In this document: piece by piece, positions 46,703 through 55,580 of the stretch
How positions within the stretch are numbered: the first letter of the stretch is position 1
Layout: each line of letters opens with the position of its first letter
From: Paenibacillus sp. FSL H7-0326
Lineage (GTDB): Bacteria; Bacillota; Bacilli; Paenibacillales; Paenibacillaceae
Assembly (NCBI RefSeq): GCF_001955535.1
Contig: NZ_MPVN01000001.1
Coordinates: forward strand, 2,170,001 to 2,234,000
Direction: 5' to 3'
Length of the DNA: 64,000 bases
Made by a program: the position numbers and the translations under genes
Notes under the pieces: generated by a model
The model's input: the letters and a program-made list of their open reading frames with translations, nothing else
Databases searched by the model: none
Told to the model about the DNA's origin: nothing

Positions 46703-47863
46703 TTACAGCGTACCGAGCTCAGACCAAGGCATGCTAAACGATTGATTAGCCTGACCTTTGAAGATCATTGAATTGCTGTTTGGATCTGCCGTAATGTCCA
46801 CGATGTATCTAGCCCCGATCTTATCCCAGCGCTTCACCAGATGTCCGCTTGGATCGAACGCCACGACTGCCATTCCTACCCGATTATCTATATAGCTCAG
46901 CGGCCAGTAGGTATAACCGTCCGATTTAATGATCGGATATATCGCATTCGGCTGAAGCGTATCTGGAGAAGCCAAGCATGTCGGCTTCAAATCCGATGGA
47001 ATAGCAGGCAGTGTACTTTCAGGGGCTTTGGCTATCAAGAAGACCTTATGAGGCCCAGGAGATTCCGAAGGTACTTCGTCTTCTGCTGTCCATGATCCAC
47101 GCTGGTGATCGAGCTGACTCAGCTCGGCAATGACGTTCTGCAGTGTCACAGCATCGGCCTGGGCCAGAGCCGGCTCTACCGTTTTTTGCACAATATTGCG
47201 CACAACTGCATCACTGATCTCAATATTGCTCTGCTGAAGAGAATCCAGAGCCCGCTGAATGCTCTTCATGGACTCCACCATGATACTGGCTTTATCGAGA
47301 GAGAGCTTCAATGAACCGCGCACTTGATCCATCTGATGTATACCATGCCGCAGCTTGCTTCTTAGGATGGCCCCTTCGATCGCATCAATGGCTAGCCCGA
47401 TACCTACAACGACAACCGCCGCAATGACTCCAGCAATGAGTCCGCCTGCAAGTGTTCCGACAGCTATCTCGACGCCGAGGACAAAGCCAAGCACCGTTGC
47501 AGCCGTCTCCGCTGCCATGATGCCTGAATCGACCAACATGGCGGTTACTCCTGGAGCAAGATATTGCACGGTGATAAGAAAGCTCGCTACATCGACTAAA
47601 ATATTGGTGACCCCTACAGCTGTATCGCCTGTCGAGACATCATGTGCCGCTCCGCTTGCCTGCAGGATATCAAAGCTCGTAACATCGGGAACAGTCAGAC
47701 CATGCTGCGTATACAAATCTGCAATCTTGGCGTTAATCTCCTGGCTCAGTATCGTAAATTCTGCATAGTTATTTTTCAATTGATTCAAGAAATTTTGTGT
47801 ATCCGAAGATAGCTCAATGAGTCTCGCCTGCCGCTTATCATTGTCCGGAAAAAAGATCGACAT
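46703..47863 (-). CDS. Helical protein with large hydrophobic core, pore-former-like, plus C-terminal domain
   Basis: 386 residues, no signal peptide. The N-terminal helical part starts IFFPDNDKRQARLIELSSDT. A long Ala/Gly/Val/Ile hydrophobic stretch covers about residues 90-160, then GLAIDAIEGAILRSKLRHGI and a second helical part to about 250 (QNVIAELSQLDHQRGSWTAE). This layout resembles alpha-helical pore-forming proteins (ClyA/HBL/XaxA type). Unlike its upstream paralogue it has an extra C-terminal domain of about 115 residues containing YTYWPLSYIDNRVGMAVVAF. Its ATG overlaps the stop of the paralogue (TAATG). Function inferred only. Confidence 0.75.
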   Translation of the reverse strand: MSIFFPDNDKRQARLIELSSDTQNFLNQLKNNYAEFTILSQEINAKIADLYTQHGLTVPDVTSFDILQASGAAHDVSTGDTAVGVTNILVDVASFLITVQYLAPGVTAMLVDSGIMAAETAATVLGFVLGVEIAVGTLAGGLIAGVIAAVVVVGIGLAIDAIEGAILRSKLRHGIHQMDQVRGSLKLSLDKASIMVESMKSIQRALDSLQQSNIEISDAVVRNIVQKTVEPALAQADAVTLQNVIAELSQLDHQRGSWTAEDEVPSESPGPHKVFLIAKAPESTLPAIPSDLKPTCLASPDTLQPNAIYPIIKSDGYTYWPLSYIDNRVGMAVVAFDPSGHLVKRWDKIGARYIVDITADPNSNSMIFKGQANQSFSMPWSELGTL

Positions 47864-48675
47864 TAATTCGTATCCTCATTTGTCCAGGATTTGCGGTCAG
47901 TGTCCAGTCCGCTCAGTTCAACGTTGACTACATCAAGCGTAATAGCCTGTGCTTTTTGCACACTTGGCAGCACGTCTTTCGTAATCAGATTGGTGATGAT
48001 CTGCTCATTCAGCTCGATGCCTGCACCCGTAATTGCATCCAGCGTCGTCTTCACGGATTGAATGGAGTTTTTCAGCTCTTTGGTCTGATCAAGTGACATT
48101 TTTGCCGTTTGTCTCATCGGGTAAATCTGATGCAGCCCTGTTCTTAATTTGTTTTTGGCAATGGAGCCTTCGATCGCATCGATACCCAGATCAATTCCAG
48201 CAACGGCAACGCCTCCGGCGATCCCCCCGAGGATGCTCCCTGCCAGGTCTCCCGCTGTAATCTCTACTTCTCTGTCGATGAGTGGTACCGTAAATTTGGT
48301 CAAGACCTTAGCGGCCGTTTCCTCTGTCATAAGCCCTGCTCTGACCAGCATCTTGGTAGCCGCTGGAGCTAGATATTTAACCGAACCGATAAACCCGGCT
48401 ACATCGACAATGACCTCTGCAATCGCAACAACCGTCTCCTCCGTGTTAATATCCGTAGAAGGATCTGCCTGCTTGATGACATTAATCTGGCTGATATCCG
48501 GCTGCTTCAATCCGGCTTCCTGATACACACTTACGATTTGAGCATTGACTTGAGTACACAGAGCTTTAAAATCGTTATAATTCGCTGTTGCATCATATAA
48601 GAAATTTTCAGTGTCCGTAGCGAGTTCAATCAATCTTCTCTTTCTATTGTCGTTGTCTGGATAAAAAATTGGCAT
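47863..48675 (-). CDS. Paralogous helical protein with hydrophobic core, pore-former-like
   Basis: 270 residues, no signal peptide. It shares with the next gene the start IFYPDNDNRKRRLIELATDT, a hydrophobic middle (about 85-165), the motif GIDLGIDAIEGSIAKNKLRT and the end VVNVELSGLDTDRKSWTNED. Helical parts flank the hydrophobic stretch. The two look like products of an old tandem duplication. A ribosome site (AAGGTGG) lies inside the end of the lipase gene, 3 bp away. The pair recalls binary alpha-pore-forming toxins such as XaxAB/YaxAB in layout only. Confidence 0.72.
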   Translation of the reverse strand: MPIFYPDNDNRKRRLIELATDTENFLYDATANYNDFKALCTQVNAQIVSVYQEAGLKQPDISQINVIKQADPSTDINTEETVVAIAEVIVDVAGFIGSVKYLAPAATKMLVRAGLMTEETAAKVLTKFTVPLIDREVEITAGDLAGSILGGIAGGVAVAGIDLGIDAIEGSIAKNKLRTGLHQIYPMRQTAKMSLDQTKELKNSIQSVKTTLDAITGAGIELNEQIITNLITKDVLPSVQKAQAITLDVVNVELSGLDTDRKSWTNEDTN

Positions 48676-48678
48676 AAC

Positions 48679-49482
48679 CTATCCCACCTTCTCATTATTT
48701 GAGTTTGAATCATTAGTCTGTTGCTGAGAAATACACATTAAGTACGTATCCATCTTGTGGTACTCGGCCAGTCCTCGCCCGCTCCCAGGAATATCTAAGG
48801 AGTTTACCTGGATGCCGACTTCCGGCTGAGCGAATCCAAGCTCACTAGCAGGAAGCTTTGGCACAATATCCGGCGCATTATAGATACGCCATGTACTGGG
48901 GACCAACTTCTCATAGGCGGACGTAAAAGTCCGATCTCCGACCATGGGAGAACCAAAGGTGTATACCTCTGTCTCCATCCCGCAAAAGGCGGCCGCATAC
49001 GCCGTCAGTACAGTCAATGCTCCACCGAGGCTATGCCCCGCAACAGTCAGGCTGCTTGCTTGGAGATTCTGGGTATACTCTGTCATGAGCAGGGATTTGT
49101 CTCCTTCAAGCAGGTGAACCTTAAGGGAGCGGTACATTCTGGCGAATCCCTCTTCCACCTTGCCAACGCCTCCAGGTTCCGTGTAGGACAGCAGGAAGAA
49201 TTCAAAATCATCAATCCACTCCAGCTCTGTCTCCGTTCCCCGATACACAATTCCCTTGCGGGAAGGGTCGGTCAAGGATTCCATAACGCAGCCAATCCAT
49301 TCTTCGGAATGCGATTTGAACAGAGAAGGCTCAATTGAAATCCCGGCGATGATCTTCCAGTTCGGCAGTTCAATCTCGAGGAGTGCGTTCGCATCACTGA
49401 CTGTTCGATCTGCACTGTAGACGGACTTGATGAAGCCTCCCCATCGCATTGCCTCGTCGTGGTTAAACACCGAGCTACACAT
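48679..49482 (-). CDS. Class 3 lipase family protein
   Basis: 267 residues, alpha/beta hydrolase of lipase class 3. The nucleophile serine is in LTVAGHSLGGALTVLTAYAA, the acid probably in YNAPDIVPKLP, and a late histidine in LAEYHKMDTYL. No signal peptide is seen. ATG 49,482 (MCSSVFNHDEAMRWGG) is preferred because TTGGAG lies 9 bases before it, whereas TTG 49,509 has no ribosome site. First gene of a tight three-gene operon with the two pore-former-like proteins. Substrate may be lipids or phospholipids. Confidence 0.87.
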   Translation of the reverse strand: MCSSVFNHDEAMRWGGFIKSVYSADRTVSDANALLEIELPNWKIIAGISIEPSLFKSHSEEWIGCVMESLTDPSRKGIVYRGTETELEWIDDFEFFLLSYTEPGGVGKVEEGFARMYRSLKVHLLEGDKSLLMTEYTQNLQASSLTVAGHSLGGALTVLTAYAAAFCGMETEVYTFGSPMVGDRTFTSAYEKLVPSTWRIYNAPDIVPKLPASELGFAQPEVGIQVNSLDIPGSGRGLAEYHKMDTYLMCISQQQTNDSNSNNEKVG

Positions 49483-49675
49483 ATCCGGGATCTCCAAAAT
49501 GAACCTCAATGCTCTGAATTACAATGGCAGGATTGGACTGAATGAACATCCGTATAATCTCCATCCTTTCTAATTTAGGATAACTTCTTGACATTTCTTA
49601 TCTTACAGACCCGCGTTAAATTTACGTTCAAGCCAATCTAAAGAATCGTTAAAGAAACGCTAAAGATACATAAAA

Positions 49676-49703
49676 AAACACCGTCTATACATAGACGATG
49701 TTC
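49676..49703 (-). terminator. Terminator in the gap between the mhq and lipase operons
   Basis: On the minus strand ACATCGTCTA and TAGACGGTGT pair around TGTA and are followed by TTTTTTTATG. It lies beyond the gene remnant at 49,748-49,810. Confidence 0.8.
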
Positions 49704-49747
49704 TATAACTAATATGAAGTTGATCATCTTCACATCATTGGTGCTTG

Positions 49748-49810
49748 TTATTGATCCAGTGCATTCAGTTTGCAAATGAGATCTTCGAGCTGTTCCTCGG
49801 AAGAGTGATT
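49748..49810 (-). pseudogene. Short gene remnant, MarR-like C-terminus
   Basis: The minus strand encodes SSEEQLEDLICKLNALDQ and a stop codon, resembling the C-terminal helix of MarR-family regulators. The same frame is closed by a stop a few codons upstream, so only a fragment remains. It lies between two terminators, next to the mhq genes, whose usual regulator MhqR is MarR-type. The assignment rests on about 20 residues. Confidence 0.3.
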
Positions 49811-49862
49811 TTACGAGAATCTTCAATAAGTGGACAGGAATAACCCCGCTTCTATACCGCAA

Positions 49863-49918
49863 AAAAACGGGGATACGCGAGTAGTCACAATGATCGTGAC
49901 TGACTCCGTATTCCCCGC
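49863..49918 (-). terminator. Strong terminator of the mhqO-mhqD operon
   Basis: On the minus strand a long stem of CGGGGAATACG, GAGTC and GTCAC with their partners closes a small loop and is followed by TTTTTTTG. It lies 39 bp beyond the mhqD stop. Confidence 0.9.
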
Positions 49919-49957
49919 ATTGCCAGGTTTAACATCATCATTTATGTGATTAATATT

Positions 49958-50575
49958 TTAAGCTTTGAATTGAACCTTGAACCAGGCAGCTGCGGCAATG
50001 ACTTCATTACGGCTCAGCTGGTGACCGTTATTCTCCCAATGCATCTTCACGTTGGCACCGGCGCCGGTAAGGAGTTCTTCAAGCTCTTCCGATTCCTGCG
50101 GAGCGCACATCGGGTCGTTTTTTCCTGCGGCAATAAATACCGGAGCACCTGCCAAATCCGGAAGCACAACGTCCCGAAGAGGTACCATGGGATGGTGAAG
50201 TATCGCCCCACGCAGCGAATCCGCGTAATGGAACAACAGGCTGCCTGCAATATTGGCACCGTTAGAGTAGCCGATGGCCACGATATTGCGGCGGTCAAAG
50301 CCGTACTGCTCTGCCGCTTCATCCAGGAATTCATGCAGCTCTCGTGTACGAAAGATCAGATCCTCTATATCAAATACCCCTTCAGCCAGACGGCGGAAAA
50401 ATCGGGGCATTCCGTGTTCGCTTACGTTTCCTCTCACCCCAAGTACACTTGACTCTGGAGATACCAGCTCTGCAAGCGGAAGAAGATCGGTTTCTGTTCC
50501 TCCTGTGCCGTGGAGCAATAGGATCGTTGGTGCTGAGGGGTTGCTGCCTTCACGATAGATATGCTTCATATTCAT
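49958..50575 (-). CDS. mhqD: Carboxylesterase/phospholipase family protein, MhqD-like
   Basis: Alpha/beta hydrolase of 205 residues. Oxyanion segment ILLLHGTGGTETDLLPLAEL, nucleophile in VAIGYSNGANIAGSLLF, acid in FIAAGKNDPMCA, histidine in NNGHQLSRNEV. It resembles B. subtilis MhqD (carboxylesterase) of the hydroquinone stress response. Its ATG overlaps the dioxygenase stop by 4 bp (ATGA). Confidence 0.88.
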   Translation of the reverse strand: MNMKHIYREGSNPSAPTILLLHGTGGTETDLLPLAELVSPESSVLGVRGNVSEHGMPRFFRRLAEGVFDIEDLIFRTRELHEFLDEAAEQYGFDRRNIVAIGYSNGANIAGSLLFHYADSLRGAILHHPMVPLRDVVLPDLAGAPVFIAAGKNDPMCAPQESEELEELLTGAGANVKMHWENNGHQLSRNEVIAAAAWFKVQFKA

Positions 50576-51522
50576 ACTTTAGTTCCTCCTTCAATATTAC
50601 GGACAATGACGTCCGGCAAATTTGCTTCGATTGCTTCACGGTGAGGCTCATACCAGGATGGAAGCATGATCTTCTCACCCAGTTTATCAGGTGTTTCATC
50701 ATTTGCGAACCCAGGAGGGTCTGTGGCGATCTCAAACAGGATGCCGCCCGGTTCTCTGAGATATACAGCGTTAAAATATTGACGGTCAATGATGCCTGTT
50801 GGATGAAGTCCAGCCTCTACGGCCATGTTCCGCCAAGCTTCATGTTCTTCGAAATCTTTGGCGCGCCATGCAATATGATGGACTGTTCCGGAGCCGCCGC
50901 GTCCAGGAGCCATTTTTACTTTGTTGATATCAATAATATTACCCAAATTTCCTGTTCCTTCGAAACGAACCCATCCTTCCTCTTCAGCTACTTTCGTCAG
51001 CCCAAGGAAATTTTCGAGCACCCGGATCGTTTGCTCCGGAGCCAGACTGTACAATACAGAACCGCCAAAGCCTTTGATCGCTTTATCTGACGGAACTCCA
51101 TTGAAGGACCAGGTATTCAAATCCCCCGCCTCACGTTCAACGAGCTCAAGGACAAGTCCTGCGTTATCCAAAAACCGAATATAGCTCTCGCCAAAACGAT
51201 GTTTCTCTTCAAAACGGATATCAAATGAGGTCAGTCTTTCCTTCCAGAAATCCATGCTGCCCGGTGGAATTGCATATACGGTTACTCCTGTTTGCCCGCC
51301 TCCGACAGCACCTTTACGTGCACCAGCCTGCGGGAAGAAGGTGATGATTGTACCCGGACTTCCTTTCTCATCTCCGAAGTAGAAGTGATATACTTCCGGT
51401 GCATCGAAGTTAATGGTCTTCTTCACCAGGCGAAGTCCGAGTATGCCGGCATAAAAATCGACATTGCGCTGAGCATCGCTCACAAAAGCGGTAATATGGT
51501 GAATTCCTGCGGTTTGTAACAT
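50572..51522 (-). CDS. mhqO: Ring-cleaving dioxygenase, MhqO/MhqE-like (VOC fold)
   Basis: Glyoxalase/bleomycin-resistance (VOC) fold dioxygenase of 316 residues. Two tandem VOC halves; metal-ligand candidates are the His of GIHHITAFVSD, GTVHHIAWRA and the Glu of GGILFEIATDPPGF. In B. subtilis such enzymes remove methylhydroquinone-type quinones. ATG 51,522 has GGAGG eight bases upstream; the frame is open to 51,570. First gene of the pair, behind an MhqR-like palindrome. Confidence 0.9.
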   Translation of the reverse strand: MLQTAGIHHITAFVSDAQRNVDFYAGILGLRLVKKTINFDAPEVYHFYFGDEKGSPGTIITFFPQAGARKGAVGGGQTGVTVYAIPPGSMDFWKERLTSFDIRFEEKHRFGESYIRFLDNAGLVLELVEREAGDLNTWSFNGVPSDKAIKGFGGSVLYSLAPEQTIRVLENFLGLTKVAEEEGWVRFEGTGNLGNIIDINKVKMAPGRGGSGTVHHIAWRAKDFEEHEAWRNMAVEAGLHPTGIIDRQYFNAVYLREPGGILFEIATDPPGFANDETPDKLGEKIMLPSWYEPHREAIEANLPDVIVRNIEGGTKV

Positions 51523-51615
51523 GTTAATTTCCTCCACTCCATTATTGAATTTTGGTTTATACATTTCCAATCTATATCTGAGCTGCTAAGCTTTGTAAAA
51601 CATTTCAAATTATAA

Positions 51616-51633
51616 TATCTTAAATTTAAGATA
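51616..51633. promoter_or_regulatory. MhqR-like operator
   Basis: TATCTTAAATTTAAGATA is a perfect 18-bp palindrome. It matches the outer bases of the B. subtilis MhqR site (tATCTcgaAtTCgAGATa), the regulator of mhqNOP, mhqED and azoR2. It lies 94-111 bp upstream of the mhqO start. Confidence 0.75.
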
Positions 51634-51704
51634 ATTTCTATGTCCTTATCATAAACCCTCCACAACGAATTTGCAAGAGGAGATTTTCTATTGTTTTCCA
51701 ACAC

Positions 51705-51765
51705 AAAAAAACGGCCTCTTTGTATGATGAACCATAATGAAGTTCTGCATACAAAAAAGCCGTTA
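51705..51765 (-). terminator. Terminator of the pur operon
   Basis: On the minus strand AACGGC...GTATG pairs with CATAC...GCCGTT and runs into TTTTTTTG. It starts about 27 bp after the purD stop codon. Confidence 0.85.
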
Positions 51766-51791
51766 TGGTTTAGTTATTCCTGTGTTGAAAC

Positions 51792-53066
51792 TTATACCAG
51801 TGCTTTGGCCGCAATATCGGTCCGCTGATGCTTTCCTTCGAAATCAATGCGTTTCGCTGCTGCATAGGCTTCCGCTCTGGCTTCTTCAATGGTGGCACCA
51901 CGTCCGACGATACCCAGTACACGTCCGCCGTTTGTCACCCATTCTCCTGCCTCGTTCTTCGCCGTTCCCGCATGGAATACAAGCGCAGACTCCCCGCTTG
52001 ATACCTCATCCAGTCCTGAAATAACAATTCCTTTAGGGTATGAAGCCGGGTAGCCGCCCGATGCCTGGACGACACACACGGCAGCTTCTTCACTCCACTC
52101 GATGTCGATATCTGCCAGCGTTCCGTTGACGGCGGCCAGGAAGATCTCGAGCAGATCGGTCTTCAGCCTAGGGAGCACGACTTGCGTTTCCGGATCTCCA
52201 AAACGTGCATTGAACTCTATTGTCTTTGGTGTTCCATCGGGAGATATCATCAGCCCGGCAAACAGCACTCCACGGAATGGACGTCCTTCTTCTACCATTG
52301 CCTTTGCGGTAGGAATGACTATGGATTCTATGGCCTTGTCAATAATGGCTTGATCAATATGAGGAAGCGGAGAATAGGTTCCCATTCCGCCTGTATTCGG
52401 CCCTTTATCTCCATCATACACCGGCTTGTGATCCTGTGCTGCCGGCATGCAGCGAACCGTTTCTCCATCCACAAATGCAAGAATGGACATTTCCTGCCCT
52501 TCCAGAAACTCTTCAATAACGACTTGAGTACCGGCATCGCCAAATACCTTGTCCAGCATCATACTGCGCAGCGCCTCTTCGGCTTCTTCCATCGTATAAG
52601 CTACGGTTACCCCTTTGCCCGCAGCAAGTCCATCGGCCTTGATGACGATTGGAGCCGTGCGTGAGCGCAAATAAGCGAGCGCCTGTTCATAGTCACCAAA
52701 CTTCTCGTAGGCTGCCGTAGGAATGCTGTATTTCCGGAGCAGATCCTTCATGAATGTTTTGCTGCCTTCGATTTCTGCCGCATTTTTGCGTGGGCCAAAC
52801 ACAGGAATGTCCTTCGCTTCGAATGCATCCACAATTCCGTCGGCCAACGGATCATCCGGTCCAACGACCACCAATCCGATTTCTTTTTCCAACGCAAAAG
52901 CGGTCAACTGCTCGAACTCGCTGACTGCAATCGGCACACACTCCGCAATCTGGCCGATTCCTGCATTTCCCGGTGCACAGTAGATCTTGCCAGCCTTTTC
53001 CGATTTCGACAAAGCCCATACGATCGCATGCTCGCGGCCGCCGCCGCCAATGACGAGAATATCCAT
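51792..53066 (-). CDS. purD: Phosphoribosylamine-glycine ligase
   Basis: ATP-grasp enzyme of 424 residues, second step of purine synthesis (phosphoribosylamine plus glycine to GAR). N-terminal MDILVIGGGGREHAIVWALS, ATP-grasp core with VIKADGLAAGKGVTVA, metal site VLFAGLMIS...IEFNARFGDPETQVVLP. AAGGAGG precedes the ATG. Last gene of the operon; 209 bp separate it from purH, more than between most other pur genes. Confidence 0.96.
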   Translation of the reverse strand: MDILVIGGGGREHAIVWALSKSEKAGKIYCAPGNAGIGQIAECVPIAVSEFEQLTAFALEKEIGLVVVGPDDPLADGIVDAFEAKDIPVFGPRKNAAEIEGSKTFMKDLLRKYSIPTAAYEKFGDYEQALAYLRSRTAPIVIKADGLAAGKGVTVAYTMEEAEEALRSMMLDKVFGDAGTQVVIEEFLEGQEMSILAFVDGETVRCMPAAQDHKPVYDGDKGPNTGGMGTYSPLPHIDQAIIDKAIESIVIPTAKAMVEEGRPFRGVLFAGLMISPDGTPKTIEFNARFGDPETQVVLPRLKTDLLEIFLAAVNGTLADIDIEWSEEAAVCVVQASGGYPASYPKGIVISGLDEVSSGESALVFHAGTAKNEAGEWVTNGGRVLGIVGRGATIEEARAEAYAAAKRIDFEGKHQRTDIAAKALV

Positions 53067-53118
53067 AGGTTAGGTTCCTCCTTAATATCATCCTATAAAA
53101 AAGCTTCTATCTAGTGTA

Positions 53119-53160
53119 AAGCTGAGGACCGGCGACAAGTTATCGCTAAGCCCTCAGCTT
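53119..53160. other. Hairpin in the purH-purD spacer
   Basis: AAGCTGAGG (53,119-53,127) pairs with CCTCAGCTT (53,152-53,160), with weaker pairing inside the loop. On the minus strand no U-tract follows, so it is not an obvious terminator for the operon; on the plus strand CTTTTTC follows. Confidence 0.6.
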
Positions 53161-53275
53161 CTTTTTCTGGGTAAAGATAAGGATCTGATCACGCTCCGCT
53201 TGTCCGTTCAAATCCCCTTTTTGATCTTTTGTGCGGATAACGCTCGAATCCTCTATTCAATTGTTTATCTATTTA

Positions 53276-54823
53276 TTAGTGTTTGAAATGACGTACGCCC
53301 GTGAAGACCATGGCAATGCCATGCTCATTCGCAGCCTTGATGGATTCATCGTCTTTGATCGATCCGCCCGGCTGGATGATGGCTGTAATGCCGTGTTTTG
53401 CAGCAAGTTCAACCGTATCGCCCATCGGGAAGAATGCATCAGATGCAAGCGCCGCCCCTTTGGCTTTGTCTCCAGCTTGCTCAAGCGCAATCTTGGCTGC
53501 ACCGACGCGGTTCATCTGACCAGCGCCTACACCCACCGTCATATCATCCGCTGCAAGCACGATCGCATTGGATTTCACATGCTTAACAACTTTCCAGCCA
53601 AAGAGCAGCTGCTTCATTTCTTCGGCAGAAGGTGCACGATCCGTTACAACTTGAAGATCACCTTCATCAATGGAATGAATATCACTTTGCTGCACGACCA
53701 TACCCCCGTCGATGGAAGTGACAACAAACTGGCTTGTACGCTCCTTCGCAGAGCCGAGCTCGCCCATTTTCAGCAAGCGGATATTTTTCTTTTTCGTCAA
53801 GATTTCCAGTGCTTCTGGTGTAAAGTCCGGAGCAAGGACGATCTCAAGGAAAATTTCACTGAGCTTTACAGCTGTATCACTGTCAATCGTCCGGTTAGCT
53901 GCAACAATGCCGCCAAAGATCGAAGTTGGATCTGCATTGTAGGCTTTCATGTAGGCTTCATAGATATTCTCACCTGTACCTACGCCGCAAGGATTCATGT
54001 GCTTAACTGCGACTACAGCCGGAGCATCAAATTCCTTCACGATCTGCAGAGCTGCGTTCGCATCGTTGATATTGTTGTAGGACAGCTCTTTACCATGCAA
54101 TTGCTCCGCAGTAGTGAGTGTTCCATTCGGTGCAAGCGGTTTGCGGTAGAAGGCAGCCTGCTGATGCGGGTTCTCCCCATAGCGCAGATCCTGGATTTTT
54201 TCATAAGTCACGGTGTAGCGCTCTGGTAGTGGATCTCCGTTGACATTAGACAGATAATCAGAAATAAGGGCATCATAAGCCGCCGTGTGACGGAAAACTT
54301 TTGCCGCAAGCTGTTTACGAGTTTCAAGAGTCGTATCACCGCTCTCACGAACTTCAGCAAGCACCTGCTCATAGTCGGCTGCATCGACAACCACACTGAC
54401 AAAAGCATGGTTCTTGGCTGCAGAACGAAGCATAGTCGGACCGCCGATGTCGATATTTTCGATCGCGTCCTCGTAAGAAACGCCCGGCTTCGCAATGGTC
54501 TCTTGGAATGGATACAAATTAACGACAACGAGGTCAATGTAATCCAGACCCAGATCTTTCATTTGCTGCTGATGCTCAGCATTGTCTCTAACTGCCAGCA
54601 GTCCGCTGTGCACAGCAGGATGCAGTGTCTTGACGCGTCCATCCATAATTTCAGGAAAACCGGTTACGTCCGATATCCCGATCACAGGAACGCCTTCGTT
54701 CGACAGCAGGCTGCTTGTTCCTCCTGTCGAGATAATTTCCACACCCAAATTAGACAGCTCACGGCAAAAATCCACGATACCCGTTTTATCCGAAACGCTA
54801 ACCAGCGCTCTTTTAATACCCAC
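53276..54823 (-). CDS. purH: Bifunctional AICAR formyltransferase/IMP cyclohydrolase
   Basis: Last two steps to IMP. 515 residues: IMP cyclohydrolase (MGS-like fold) at about 1-195 starting [18 protein letters not shown], then AICAR transformylase at about 200-515 with [20 protein letters not shown] and [14 protein letters not shown]. The start is GTG 54,823: GGAGG lies nine bases upstream, and B. subtilis PurH begins at the same point; the ATG at 54,847 would add eight residues that overlap the ribosome site. Confidence 0.96.
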   Translation of the reverse strand: MGIKRALVSVSDKTGIVDFCRELSNLGVEIISTGGTSSLLSNEGVPVIGISDVTGFPEIMDGRVKTLHPAVHSGLLAVRDNAEHQQQMKDLGLDYIDLVVVNLYPFQETIAKPGVSYEDAIENIDIGGPTMLRSAAKNHAFVSVVVDAADYEQVLAEVRESGDTTLETRKQLAAKVFRHTAAYDALISDYLSNVNGDPLPERYTVTYEKIQDLRYGENPHQQAAFYRKPLAPNGTLTTAEQLHGKELSYNNINDANAALQIVKEFDAPAVVAVKHMNPCGVGTGENIYEAYMKAYNADPTSIFGGIVAANRTIDSDTAVKLSEIFLEIVLAPDFTPEALEILTKKKNIRLLKMGELGSAKERTSQFVVTSIDGGMVVQQSDIHSIDEGDLQVVTDRAPSAEEMKQLLFGWKVVKHVKSNAIVLAADDMTVGVGAGQMNRVGAAKIALEQAGDKAKGAALASDAFFPMGDTVELAAKHGITAIIQPGGSIKDDESIKAANEHGIAMVFTGVRHFKH

Positions 54824-54953
54824 GATTAAGATCCTCCTCTTGTTCATCCCATTTTGGTGCTAAAAATTGTTGTTTTATTTCCCGAGAAATATCATATCTT
54901 GCAGCGAACAAATGAGTAATATCGCAAAATGTTACTTTTCCGAGTCCAGCCTC

Positions 54954-55580
54954 TTACTTTCTGACATCATTCTCCGCAATCGTAACTTTGCGTCCATCCA
55001 GCGTGACAAGCCCTTTGGTGAACCAAGATACGACCTCTGGATACAGCTCACGTTCCAATTCATGAATCGAAGCAGCAAGTGTCTCTGTTGTATCCTCCGG
55101 TGAAACCGTAATGGCTCTCTGGGCTATAATCGCTCCCGTGTCCATTCCTCCGTCCACAAAGTGCACCGTGATCCCCGTCATCTTTACTCCGTAATCCAGA
55201 GCTTGTCCAATGGCATCCTTACCCGGAAACGCGGGCAGCAAGGAAGGATGAATGTTAATCAGCCTGCCTGCATAACGGTCAACGACAACAGAGGTTAAGA
55301 GCCGCATATAACCGGCAAGGACTACAAGATCAATCTCGCGCTCCTCCAGCTTGGCGACAATCTCCTGCTCGTAGGCTTCTCTTGAAGCATACTCTTTAGG
55401 CTTAAACACATGGCATTCAATTCCAGCGGCTTCCGCCTTCTCCACTACTGGAGCCTGTGGTCGATCACTGACTAACAGCTCAATCGTTGCATCCAGCTTA
55501 CCGCTCGCTGCAGCATCCACCAATGCCTGAAAATTGCTGCCCTGTCCCGAAGCAAACACGGCAATGCGATAGCCAGGCAT
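54954..55580 (-). CDS. purN: Phosphoribosylglycinamide formyltransferase
   Basis: Folate-dependent GAR transformylase of 208 residues. N-terminal RIAVFASGQGSNFQALVDAA, catalytic site IHPSLLPAFPGKDA (Asn-His) and the Asp in VHFVDGGMDTGAII. Its ATG shares one base with the purM stop (TAATG). Confidence 0.95.
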   Translation of the reverse strand: MPGYRIAVFASGQGSNFQALVDAAASGKLDATIELLVSDRPQAPVVEKAEAAGIECHVFKPKEYASREAYEQEIVAKLEEREIDLVVLAGYMRLLTSVVVDRYAGRLINIHPSLLPAFPGKDAIGQALDYGVKMTGITVHFVDGGMDTGAIIAQRAITVSPEDTTETLAASIHELERELYPEVVSWFTKGLVTLDGRKVTIAENDVRK

